Positions 10,935-20,599 of a stretch of DNA of 64,000 bases are shown piece by piece. Location: positions 31,414,306 to 31,478,305 of the forward strand of contig OZ020616.1 of assembly GCA_963971575.1 (NCBI GenBank), given 5' to 3'. The position numbers and the translations under genes are program-made. How positions within the stretch are numbered: position 1 is the stretch's first letter; the number at the start of each line of letters is the position of its first letter. This DNA is from Liopterus haemorrhoidalis. Lineage: Eukaryota > Arthropoda > Insecta > Coleoptera > Dytiscidae. The notes under the pieces were generated by a model. It was not told the origin of the DNA. It did no database searches and was given only the letters and a program-made list of their open reading frames with translations.

Positions 10935-12218
10935 TTGGGTTGTTCGGAAAGTCTCTGCCGATTTTTAATACATTGCGCGTATCAGCGTTTATTTAGGTTA
11001 AGTGAATAACATAACCTCTTTAAGTTATACACTTTCTGAAAGGGTGCACATTCACCTTTACTTTACTTTTTGTTTATAAATATATTTTTGAATCGTGTTG
11101 ATTTGGGGTTGGTCCAAACATGGAGAACCAACAAGTGCATTTTCGGCATTTAATGCTTTTTTACTTCCGCAAGGGCAAGAATGCAGTTCAAGCCGCGAAA
11201 AAGGTATGTGGTGTATACGGAGACGAGGCTGTAAGTGAACGAAAAGTGCGTGAATGGTTTGTGAAATTTAGACGGGGTGAATTTACTCTTGAAGACGGGC
11301 AACACTCTGGTAGGCCATCCACGGTTGATGACGATCAAATCAAGGTATTAATTGCTACAAATCAGCGTATTACCACTCGTGAAATAGCAGAAATACTTGG
11401 AGAATCAAATTCAACTATTCACGACCATTTGATGCGGCTTGGATTTACTAGCCGCCTTGATGTTTGGGTATTCCACAAATTAAGCGAACGCAATTTGTTG
11501 AACCGTATTTCCATGTGCGATTTGTTGCTTAAACGTAATGAAAACCAGCCATTTTTGAAACGTATGATAACGGGGGGATGAGAAATGGATCCTCTACAAC
11601 AACGTAGTGCGAAAACGATCGTTGGGTTATTCCAATGAACTGCCATCAACCAGTTCCAAAACCAACATTACTGCAAAGTTATGCTTTGTTGTTGGTGGGA
11701 TTGGAAGGGCATTGTTTATTATGAACTTTTGCCGCGTAACCAGACAATCAACTCTGAAAAATATTGCAATCAATTGGATAATTTGAAGGAAGCAATTGAA
11801 CAGAAACGCCCAGAATTAGCCATCGTAAAGGAGTAGTCTTCCAACAGGATAACGCTAGACCACACGTATCTTTGGTCACCGGACAAAAGTTGTTGGCAGT
11901 TGGTTGGGATGTGTTGCCTCATTCACCATATAGTCCCGACTTGGCACCGTCAGATTACCACCTGTTTCGCTCTTTACAAAATTCGTTGAACGGAAAATCA
12001 TTCAGTTCTCTGGAAGACTGCAAACAGCACCTGGAGGAATTTTTTAGCTCTAAGTCAGGGATTTTCTATGAGAGTGGGATTATGAAACTGACAGAAAGAT
12101 GGCGAACTGTTATAAAACAAAATGGAGAATACATTATTTAATAAACTTAATTGTTATAATAGAAATTTTTATTTTTAATCTACCTTATAAATCGGCGGAG
12201 ACTTTCCGAACAACCCAA
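10935..12218 (+). mobile_element. full-length mariner element
   Basis: Inverted ends TTGGGTTGTTCGGAAAGTC and onward to TCTGCCGA are matched at the right end with one mismatch over 27 bp. TA flanks both sides (10933-10934 and 12219-12220). The length of 1284 bp is what mariner elements normally have. The transposase inside is broken only by frameshifts, so this is the youngest mariner copy of the window. Confidence 0.95.
11120..12141 (+). pseudogene. mariner transposase, frameshifted (DD34D)
   Basis: The product would bind the TIRs with two N-terminal helix-turn-helix motifs and catalyse cut-and-paste at TA. The frame starts MENQQVHFRHLMLFYFRKG and runs to MITG at 11578, covering both helix-turn-helix regions (SGRPSTVDDDQ and ITTREIAEILGESNSTIHDH). 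A run of six G at 11572-11577 carries one base too many, so the catalytic DEKWILYNN continues in another frame. Further frame changes occur near 11680 (KVMLCCWWDWKG block) and near 11820, after which VVFQQDNARPHVS and YSPDLAPSDYHLFRSLQN follow to the stop at 12139-12141. All three catalytic aspartates are thus still visible and the length fits the family's roughly 345 residues, but at least three frameshifts prevent a functional protein. The subfamily is not resolved. Confidence 0.93.
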
Positions 12219-12535
12219 TATTTATGTCAGTAGTGAATTTTGCACATATGACTATTGCACAGTACATATATCGACAACTGACAAAGGTAACATTAATAAT
12301 AATAATATTTTAATTGGTGTTAAGTACATTTTGACTAAAAGTGTACAAAAGTCAACTACATACATGTCAATTTGGATAAAATTACAATAAAAACAGGTTA
12401 CAATGGCATTACAATATATTAAAATAAGATTAGTTAATATTGAAATATTCTGGAAATTCGATAGTATAAAATTCACTTACACAATACAAGCAGTTTTCGG
12501 TCAGTATGGATTTCATTCTGAGTTTAAAGCTCTTT

Positions 12536-12671
12536 GGGCTGGTTTCGGAAAGCTTAGTAAACTATAAGCAAATGGTCAACTACGATCACAATATAACAAT
12601 CCCATATGTAACCATAGCAACCATTTTCTAACTATTTGGTTATAGTTTACTAAGCTTTCAGAAACCGGGCC
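12536..12671. mobile_element. 136-bp MITE, GGTTTCNGAAAGCTTAGTAA ends
   Basis: The TIRs are about 30 bp: the left begins GGGCTGGTTTCGGAAAGCTT and the right is its complement with a few mismatches, meeting around a short unique middle. The 3-mers outside are ttt and tta. The GGGCCCGGTTTC type of end suggests a PIF/Harbinger-derived MITE; that is inference. Confidence 0.75.
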
Positions 12672-13457
12672 TTAGTGTTTAAAACCCTGTTCACTGATCA
12701 CTCTACAATAAATTTCGTTGAGTATTCCAGGCATATCTGTAGCTGCAAACATCAAACCATCTGTACCTGCTATTTGACCGCTAGACAAGGGCACGGACGT
12801 GAGTTCAATTCCTGCTTTTGTCAAATAATCTGTGTAAAAATATTTATACAAATTACAAGTTCTGCTTAGCCGTCCACGACCGGCTTTAAACTGTAGGTGC
12901 CTTTCTGTTTACACTAAAAAATGGATATAATACTGACCATATTACTCCTGAATGTACATAGAATATGGTCATGAAACCTGGAAACAGGAGGCCTTGGCTC
13001 ACTTCTGGCTGTCGCACCAATGATGATGATGATTCCAGGCATATTATTTTGCTATTCGAAAATGAGTTTAAATAAAGCTGGTTAATATTATCATAAATAT
13101 CTGGGAAATAGTTTCTATATCTCAAAACCCTTCTAAAATAAAATAATTTATAATATTCAATATTTACATATTTAATTACGCAAAATCAGGAAAAGAAATT
13201 CGCTCGTAATAAATCATAAAAAACAACATTTTTAAATAAACTTTTCCCGTAAACATGTACAACTTCCTGTACAAGAAGCAGCGTCTTGAATTTGCCTTAA
13301 AAGTCATTTGGAGCAATCAAGATGGTCATCATTGCCATTGCCACAAAGCATGGGCGGGGATGGCTATAACATTCACTATACTGGGGGCACGCGACTTACC
13401 ACTACCGCTTTCAAGAAACGCTTTCTAACAAACCAAAACATCAACAGTATCACCTGG
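12672..13457. other. unassigned; possible SINE fragment
   Basis: No gene is recognised. At 12802-12812 AGTTCAATTCC resembles a polymerase III B box, preceded by GACCGCTAGACAAGG, so a decayed tRNA-derived SINE is possible. Upstream of the promoter block at 13458 there is no coding segment I would defend. Confidence 0.35.
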
Positions 13458-13493
13458 CAATACGTGCTGTGTAGATCAGTGCTAAGTGATTAA
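13458..13493 (+). promoter_or_regulatory. candidate core promoter block, copy 1
   Basis: The block GCAATACGTGCTGTGTAGAT, then CAGTGCTAAGTGATTA, contains GATCAGTG, which fits the arthropod initiator TCAGT (A+1 at 13478). It lies 20 bases before the start codon of the candidate signal-peptide exon. No convincing TATA box is seen at -30. Almost the same block recurs at 14590-14624. Basis: sequence match to the initiator consensus plus position; no expression evidence. Confidence 0.4.
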
Positions 13494-13497
13494 AACA

Positions 13498-13534
13498 ATG
13501 ATGTTTCGAGTGATTATTTTAACTTTATTCATTG
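13498..13534 (+). CDS. candidate first coding exon with signal peptide
   Basis: ATG at 13498 opens the frame MMFRVIILTLFI plus one base of the next codon, ending at a consensus donor GTAAGT (13535-13540). The start context ACAATG has A at -3. The peptide begins with a short polar stretch followed by a hydrophobic run, as in the first half of a secretory signal, and a signal-peptide exon ending in phase 1 is a common arrangement for secreted insect proteins. No following exon could be identified downstream; a long intron or one outside the window is needed. The initiator-like block just upstream supports a transcription start. What protein this would be cannot be said. It could be chance: it is only 37 coding bases. 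Confidence 0.38.
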
Positions 13535-13540
13535 GTAAGT

Positions 13541-14055
13541 GGAACGGTGTGACAAAAACTAACCTCAAAATGTGAATGTTTAATTTGTGTTTTATATTAA
13601 TTGATTTTTTTATCGGCGTATTGTAAAGGAAGTATTGTTTACAACATATGAATTTCGTTTATTGCATATTAATGGTTTAATTAAATTTAGAGTGGACAAG
13701 GTTGGACAGCAAATGTCTTTAGTGGCATTACAATCCGAAATCAATGTTAAATTTGATTAAAAATAATATTATCACCAAGTGGTTTAATGAATAAAATATG
13801 TCAATAAGATATCTTTCTCTAGGAGCCCAATTAGTCCCGAAGCTCGGTTGATAGCTTCTCAATAACTTCTAATCTGTTTGCTTCGTGCAGTTCGTCTTTT
13901 AATATATTATTCATGGCAATCTATTGAGGGCAGACCTATTCAGGCGAATATTTCAGAAAGAATTTTTCTAGGAGGGCGAGGCTCAGAAGACAAAAATATA
14001 TTATAAGGGTTCCTACCCTTATAATTAATTTCCGGGGATTTACTCGGCAAAAAGT
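13541..14055. other. possible intron sequence, nothing recognised
   Basis: AT-rich sequence after the donor site, with the small palindrome ATAAGGGTTCCTACCCTTAT at about 14004-14023. No exon or element boundary is recognised. Confidence 0.4.
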
Positions 14056-14262
14056 GCTGACGAAAAGCACTTTATTTTACAAAATGCAAGTGTTGACCGA
14101 AAAACTAAAGTCCTCACTTCCAAAATACAAATGATGCCAAAAAAGGTCCTCGCTTCTAAAATAAAAGTGATGACAAAAAAAATGGTCCTCGCTTCTAAAA
14201 TACAAGTGATGACAAAAAAAAGGTCCTCGCTTCTAAAATACTAGTGCTGACTGAAAACAAAA
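14056..14262. repeat. minisatellite, about 38-bp unit
   Basis: Four units begin GTCCTCRCTTCYAAAATA at 14110, 14146, 14185 and 14223, spaced 36 to 39 bp, each followed by AAGTGATGACAAAAAAA. A more diverged unit precedes them from 14056. Confidence 0.88.
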
Positions 14263-14589
14263 AAGCTCATACGCTATAGAATTCAAGATATCTTGCCTTC
14301 TAGTATCGTCTTGTTGGTTATCACGGAACTGTAACGAACGCCAATGGTAACGTGATGAAGCCAAACCGCTTGTACAATAACATCGACTGCGTCGTTCTAA
14401 TATCTCATATTCCACAAAATAATGAAAATGAGTTTTTGATTGATGTTTGTGACGTAAACTACATCTCACAAATCGAAAAAAAGTCACAAAGCAGTTTGAA
14501 TTAAATTAATTTAGAACAAAAATTTGAAACTTGTACGTTTCATTTAAATAACACAGCTTTTCCCGTCTCCTGAAAATCAGGAATATAGG

Positions 14590-14624
14590 CAGTACGTGCT
14601 GCGTAGATCAGTGCTAAGTGATTA
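14590..14624 (+). promoter_or_regulatory. candidate promoter block, copy 2
   Basis: The block GCAGTACGTGCTGCGTAGAT, then CAGTGCTAAGTGATTA, matches 13458-13493 with two or three differences in 35 bases. Its initiator A would be at 14610, and GAATATAGG sits about 25 to 30 bases upstream, where a TATA-like element would lie. Unlike copy 1 it is not followed by a start codon and signal-peptide exon. Confidence 0.35.
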
Positions 14625-14870
14625 TAATTGGGGTTACGAGGCATTGGAACAAGAGTTGACATTTCGATACTTTAATACAACAACGTGGCTTAGAACTAAA
14701 GTTTATCAGCCCTATGAAGTAACTTTTACTTTTAAATTTTAGAATTTAAATATTAAACCAAAAGCTTAACTTTTTTTTTTTTTTCATAGCAGACTTCTCA
14801 CATCACAATTATGTTATGATAATGTATTTGTTTTTTGCGTGGCTCGCCTGTTAAAAATAAATGTCTATAG

Positions 14871-15142
14871 CAGCGGTGGGCAACCCGCGGCCCGAATGTG
14901 GCCCTTGTAGGCATTTTATGCGGTCCGCCAATATCCGCAAAGAATTGCTTTTTAAAGTGAAAAAATTTGAAAATGGAGGAGAGATCGTGTTTTTTTTTTT
15001 TTTCTCTGCACAAAAATAGACGTGAGACCGTTGTTTTTGCTCTTCACTTTCATATGGAGAGGGCACCAAAATATTTTGTGCGGTCCACGCAAATCTGTTA
15101 TAAGGTCAATGTGGCCCACGGGCCAAAAAGTTTGCCCAGCTG
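14871..15142. mobile_element. hAT MITE with perfect 8-bp TSD
   Basis: The 272-bp element runs from CAGCGGTGGGCAACCCGCGG to AGTTTGCCCAGCTG and is flanked by identical 8-mers gtctatag (14863-14870 and 15143-15150). The TSD matches the usual hAT preference around CTAG. No transposase is encoded. Confidence 0.95.
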
Positions 15143-15370
15143 GTCTATAGTATTAAATTTTAAAATTATAATATGGCTTGTTAGCAAAATTTATAGGAAT
15201 TATTAATATAAATTAAATCACTATCTTTTAATACAATATGATCTAGAAAAAGTCGTCTAAATAACCACAGAATTTATTTATTTTAAATTAAGTTGACATT
15301 AAAATTCTCCTGTATCATGTAGCTGATATTAGATGTTCGAGTTTCAGGTTATATTCAAAACAAACATATA

Positions 15371-16296
15371 CAGGTGGGCCTCGTTTTACGCCGGTGTTAC
15401 GTACCGGCGCAAAATAAAGCGGCGCAAATCAAAGCAAAGAATGTTCATTCCAGAGACGGATTAACATTCTATTCGAATTAATATTTTTGTTTTTTTTTTA
15501 ATTATTTTTGTTTTTTCTTTATTTATTACTTATATATACAGAAAATTATAATATTATTACGGAACATACAATACAATGCAACAATACGATACAAATAAAC
15601 AAAAATTAAAACAGAAATCAAAATTATAATGAATAATAAAAGCAAAACCTTTGAAAGAATATTAAAAATTTATTTTTCTTTATTTTTTCTTTCACGCAGA
15701 AGGCTTATGTAAGGTTCCATAGATGTTTTGATATTTTTTATTATAGTTGAACTGCGTTCGCAATCATGATCTGTCTTACAAATGTCTTAATTTTTTAATT
15801 TTATCTGCATTTTTCAATATTGTAGTCACCGTTGATGGAGGTAAGTTTAGGCATCTACAAATCTTCGGACGAGTTTCACCATTCTCTATTCTTTTAATAA
15901 CTTCAATTTTTGTCTCAATCGAAATAGACCTACGTTGTTTTCTATCGTGTTTTGTAGATATATCTTCCATTGGTATTAATGAAAATTATAATTATTACTC
16001 AATAATTTTAAATTAAATTTTAAAGGTAAGTTAATAAAAATAATATAGAAAAATTAAAAATTATTAAATTTTGATTATATCATAAAGCAGACACTCTTAA
16101 GCGAGTTAAATTTATTTTACAACTGAATACGTCTCAGTAGTGCGATTACTGCGACTGCGTAAACCACGAGACATCCCCGCTTCGACCCTTGAATCGTCGA
16201 CACCCGACTCCGACGTTCAACTGTTTCAAAGCGGCGTTATTTTAAGGTCGCTGCCAACCGGCGTAAAATAAATCGGCGTAAAATAAGGCCCACCTG
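15371..16296 (-). mobile_element. pogo-family element, internally deleted
   Basis: The ends CAGGTGGGCCTCGTTTTACG and CGTAAAATAAGGCCCACCTG are complementary apart from two changes, with TA on both sides (15369-15370 and 16297-16298). Subterminal GGCGCAAA/GGCGTAAAATAA repeats occur near both ends. At 926 bp it keeps only the start of a pogo transposase. Confidence 0.92.
15776..15970 (-). pseudogene. pogo transposase N-terminus (CENP-B type helix-turn-helix)
   Basis: The minus-strand frame starts MEDISTKHDRKQR and contains RSISIETKIEVIKRIENGE and LNLPPSTVTTILKNADKIKK, the N-terminal CENP-B/psq helix-turn-helix that pogo transposases use for TIR binding. The frame stops at 15776 after KKLRHL; in the next frame similar-looking sequence (CERSSTIIKNIKTSMEPY) continues for about 30 codons, so a single-base frameshift is likely. 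The second DNA-binding domain and the DDE catalytic domain are absent because the element is internally deleted. The start ATG at 15968-15970 lies at the expected distance inside the right TIR. Confidence 0.88.
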
Positions 16297-16469
16297 TATT
16301 TGTATTTGTATTAAATTATTGAAAAATACTCATTATGATCACAAGCAACGAAAATAAATGTTCACAAACGATAAACAGCTAGAATAATTAACTCAGAACT
16401 TAACATTTTTCAAAATATATTTAATGGCCAACTAAACGCTTTTTCGATCATACTGTATTTATCTCAATG

Positions 16470-16775
16470 TTAATTTAGAAATATATTGTGTGTTTTTTTC
16501 AATGACCGCCTCCCATCTTTCAAATAACTTCATGATTTCTTTGCCCAAAAGTTCCCACACTTTTTGCTTGTATACATTGTACGGTGGCAAAAACACTGTC
16601 CTCCAAAAAGTTTGAATTTTGCCATTAAGAAAGTTTTATAAGGAGCAAAATAAGTGATATTCTGAGAGTACAAGATCAGATGAACACGGCGACTGGGGTA
16701 AAACATCCCAACAAAGGAGTGACTCTATTACTGCCTTTTGAATCTTGCAGATCAAGCAGATTTGCAGGCGGAAAT
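16470..16775 (-). pseudogene. mariner transposase C-terminal remnant
   Basis: The minus strand reads WDVLPQSPCSSDLVLSEYHL and then MKLFERWEAVIEKNTQYI, the last third of a mariner transposase. The third catalytic aspartate (normally in APSDYHLF) is replaced by E in LSEYHLF and one stop interrupts the next block. No matching upstream half or TIR pair was found. Confidence 0.82.
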
Positions 16776-17371
16776 GATATCGAATTTCTCCTAACACGAG
16801 ACTTTCAGACTACCAAGACACCAGTTGTTTAAACTACAAGCTTGATTTCATTTCATTTGAAACAAAATCATTCATTATTATTCTTTTTCCCCCCTACATG
16901 TAAAATCAAAATATCGTTTAAAAAGTGATCACGACAAATTTGTCAATTTTATATAACTGTAACAAAAACTCTGATAAATTTGTCGATACTTAATAACAAA
17001 ATTGTCGTGATTATTTTGACATTTTTGCGATTGTTATTAACTAACAATTATATCACCTGTCAAATTTATATGAAACGAAGCTTTGTCAGACAACTGTAAC
17101 AAATTGGTTAAATAGTCACAATTTCTTTGTAACAAGGCCCTGATCTACCATCCTACAGACATTTTAAGCTACAATATTTCATGAATAAAAAGTAAAATGC
17201 ATATACATATAGCTCAAATATAACCATGAAAGTTGCATGGGACACATGGGATTTTGATGCAAGATCTAAAAGCGTCAACCAGATGATTTTCTTAACGAAT
17301 TCTTTGATGATCTTTGTAAATTTATAGGTCCTTTAAGGCTCGGGTCATAACCCCAGCTTTAAACTTATTCT
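16776..17371. other. unassigned, contains an inverted repeat
   Basis: TCACGACAA near 16928 and TTGTCGTGA near 17005 are inverted copies separated by about 70 bases of TTTGTC-rich sequence, possibly a decayed small TIR element. Nothing else is recognised. Confidence 0.4.
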
Positions 17372-17396
17372 TTTATTTATTTATTTATTTATTTAT
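17372..17396. repeat. TTTA microsatellite
   Basis: About six tandem TTTA units. Confidence 0.9.
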
Positions 17397-17471
17397 ATCA
17401 CCTAAAATAAAATCATGGTTTTACAAATACAAAATAGCTAAAAGAAACAGCGATATTCTATAGTCTATTCT

Positions 17472-18596
17472 GGTAACCGACGAGTTCATCGAAAATCAAT
17501 TCATCGAAAATCAATTCATCGAATGATCAATTCATCGAATCGTCAATTCATCGAAAAAAAATATTTTGTAAATATTTGAGAGGAATGCCGAGGGGATCGG
17601 AAAGTCAAAAAAGCAGTGGTCAATAAAGGTAGACAGACTAAGAAATAATTGCATAAAGTTTTTTATATGGTTTAAAAAAAGGGAAATAAAGTGACATAGT
17701 GTTTGAATATAAATAAAGAAATATAATAAGAAAACTTATATAATAAAACAAATAAATTTTTTGTTTTTAAGGTTTAATAAGACAGGTTATGGGCAATTGC
17801 ACGCAAATAATTTTTATAAATTCATACACAATGATAAGCATTTTAATTGGGCTAATATGGGTGAAAATAAAGTACTATGCATCTAAAAACAAGGTAATTA
17901 GGTTAGGTTTAGTTAATTAGGTTTTAGGTTAAGTCTAAAACCGAGCGGAGCGAGTTACCCATCTTCTAGTTAAAGGACAAAGCACTATTTTAGGTTGTGT
18001 TAGGTTAGTAAGGGTTTGGTTAGAGGAAGCCGTTTGGTTTTGTTAGAAAAAGAGAAAGAAAATCATAGAGCGAAGCGAGCTACCCATCTTCTAGTTTAAT
18101 GACAAAACACTATCTTAGGTTAGGTTAGATTAGTAAGGGTTTGGTTAGAAGAAGCCGAGCGAAGCGAGCTACCCATTTTCTAGTTTAATGACAAAACACT
18201 ATTTTAGGTTAGGTTAAGTTAGTAAGGGTTTGGTTAGAAGAAGCCGAGCGAAGCGAGTTACCCATCATCTAGTTTAATGACAAAACAAACTCACACTAAC
18301 ATAACAATGCCAACTGTTTAGAATCACCGTGTACATTGAACAAATCATGTGTGGTATGACGCGGTCTGACACATGCGCAGTTGCGTTTTTTTTAGTCCGT
18401 CAACTTTTATTGACCACTGCTTTTTTGGCTTTCCGATCCCCTCGGCATTCCTCTCAAATATTTACAAAATATATTTTTTTTTTTCGATGAATTAACGATT
18501 CGATGAATTGATCATTCGATGAATTGATTTACGATGAATTGATTTACGATGAATTGATTTTCGATGAATTGATTTTCGATGAAATTACCGTGAATC
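17472..18596. mobile_element. foldback element with 9-bp TSD (Mutator-like)
   Basis: The element is flanked by the identical 9-mer gtctattct (17463-17471 and 18597-18605). The arms are about 150 bp and inverted: tandem TTCATCGAAAATCAA-type units, then TTTGAGAGGAATGCCGAGGG and GGAAAGTCAAAAAAGCAGTG, mirrored at 18400-18590. A 9-bp TSD with long arms is typical of Mutator-like (MULE) foldback elements. The outermost bases of the two arms do not match perfectly. The middle carries tandem repeats and no transposase. Confidence 0.85.
17935..18290. repeat. 89-bp tandem repeat with AGGTTAGG core
   Basis: Units marked by GAGCGAAGCGAGYTACCCAT begin at 17943, 18068, 18157 and 18246; the last two spacings are 89 bp, the first is longer through an insertion. 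Each unit carries CTAGTTTAATGACAAAACAC and TTAGGTTAGGTTARRTTAGT. Confidence 0.88.
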
Positions 18597-18915
18597 GTCT
18601 ATTCTAGGTATGGATGTATCCAAAAGTTTACACAAACATAAACAAGCAACATATAACATAAATTAACGTCATCAATCTCTTGCTGGGAACAAGGAAACGT
18701 TTCGTTTAAACTCGTATGCGTGCAATACGTATAGACGTACGAATCTGTCAATTACGAAGTGAAACATTAATGAACGTCCAATTTTAGTTCATTACTGTTC
18801 CTTATTGCTTGATCGTATTCGTTTCAGATTGTTGACGTTCGGTTGGTGACGTGTTTGTTGAACTTCTTTGTTTATGTTCGTATATGATCATTCGTTAAGT
18901 CTGTACACAGGTTTA

Positions 18916-20463
18916 AGCTGCGTCCAGATTAGCGAGCCGAACCTGTAACGTACTGCGTAATGCAACACGCCGTATAACATTTTTGTTTAGTTTGGACGGT
19001 ATAACGATTATTATAGTAAAGGTTGTCTCGTAACTTGTAGTGGGGGTAAATAGCGAAGCTATGCGTCGTCTGTATGCTAACGGGACGTCAGTCTTTGTTT
19101 ATCGTATATGAGGTTTGAATTTTGTCTATAAATGTAAAAATATCGTATAATTTTTTGATTTTCTACTAGTTTTAATTTCTTTTTCCTTCGAAAGGAATGT
19201 ATCTTCGTTCTAAATAAATTTTGAAGAGAATAATAAATGAAATATTTCAATATTTTAGTTTTAGGGTGTCTCCCCGTAACTACCTTAATATTCATCAAAA
19301 ACGCATAGAACAAATAAGATTTGTTTTCTTAGAAACAATTTTTATTGTATAGTTCTTTCTGTTAAGATAGTTCTGTTTATAAAGGAAATATTTTAGGTGT
19401 TTTAGTACCAGTTTTAACCCAGACACACCCCCTAAGAAAGAAAATTTTGATATATCATACCTATATTTGATCCTGGTTCTACTCTATTGTACCAAATTTT
19501 GTTAAAAAACGTCCAGCCGTTTTTAAAAAACTGATATAACCTCCAATTTTATTAATTATTATAGCAATTTGTTTTTCTATTTTTATATAATTATTCTTAA
19601 AATTATATTTGTATTCGATTTTATTGTTATTTATTAACTATAATACAAATACACCTTAAATTTTATATAAATCAGTGTAAAATTTCCATAGGTTTTTATT
19701 TATAATTTGTTCAATAGAACTGTCTTGAAATAAATATCTATTATGAATAAAGTCAATAAAAATATTTTAAAACATGCAACATCTATATTAATTTTGTATG
19801 CTAGTTTGAACTACGCATACATGTGACGTATTCCCTCTCACGCTCTGATTGGTCAGAAGTTACGAGACAACCTCTACTTTAATAATCTTGGGACGGTATC
19901 ACATGCACAAGCCGAGCGGTTCTCATACTGCTCGACCTAAACCGCTCTGTGTCGGTTGTAGCGAACACAAAGGCGTTCGGAGAATTTAGTTGGACGCGTT
20001 CGAGGTAATTTTGAAACTTGCGAGCACAGACGTTTGACATAAAGTTTACATAACCTAGAGTAGATAGTAAATGATAGTTAATAAATTTCTTTAATTATTT
20101 TTCGACATGTTTGGCCAACAGTTTAGTTTTTTCAAGATTTCTTGTGTATTGTATATTATGCATGTGAAGTTTTAACAAGAATTTAATAAAACTACAATTT
20201 AAAATTTATCCTAACCTAACATATCTTCACCCAGTAATGCCGTAGTATTTTTTATTTTCTACGAAACTTGGCATAAAATGAGTTACATTGTGTATTAAGA
20301 ATACAATTGAACTGAAATTTTAACGTTTTGGTTATGTTCGGAACATGATCTACTCTCGGACTGTTCACAGGAAGTTTGCAATAAGTTCGCGACACGTAGA
20401 TTTCAAACGAGCATTACGTTACATGGTACATTACAGGTTCAACGCGCTAATCTGGATCCAGCT
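18916..20463. mobile_element. TTA-flanked TIR element (PIF/Harbinger-like)
   Basis: The ends AGCTGCGTCCAGATTAGCG and CGCTAATCTGGATCCAGCT are inverted copies with one mismatch, continuing inward to AACCTGTAA. Both sides carry the 3-mer tta (18913-18915 and 20464-20466), the target of PIF/Harbinger transposases. A second element (19003-19890) is nested in it. The remaining own sequence is about 650 bp and non-coding. Confidence 0.82.
19003..19890. mobile_element. nested TIR element with 9-bp TSD
   Basis: The 888-bp element lies between identical 9-mers ggacggtat (18994-19002 and 19891-19899). Its TIR, after two variable bases, is GATTATTATAGTAAAGGTTG and onward to TCTCGTAACTT, matched at the right end by AAGTTACGAGACAACC. 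The 9-bp TSD suggests a Mutator-like element. An internal module (19240-19325) resembles 7165-7245. The minus-strand open frame at 19077-19313 is not recognised. Confidence 0.85.
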
Positions 20464-20599
20464 TTACATGCTAACCGAAATATTTAAGCTCATACCATAA
20501 CATTTTGAGGGTACAATAAATATAATTTCTTCAAAATTATAGACCTGCTTTGGGGGTTTCCCTTTCTGTTACTATTACTATTTCTTTTATGCAGAAGTA

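Noticed and set aside
13308..13493. 61-codon plus-strand open frame ending in the promoter block
   Set aside because: No motif, composition not protein-like, and it ends inside the duplicated initiator-like sequence; treated as 5' non-coding.
17900..18290. telomere-derived TTAGG repeats
   Set aside because: The AGGTTAGG runs are short, irregular and embedded in an 89-bp unit, so they are not a telomeric array.
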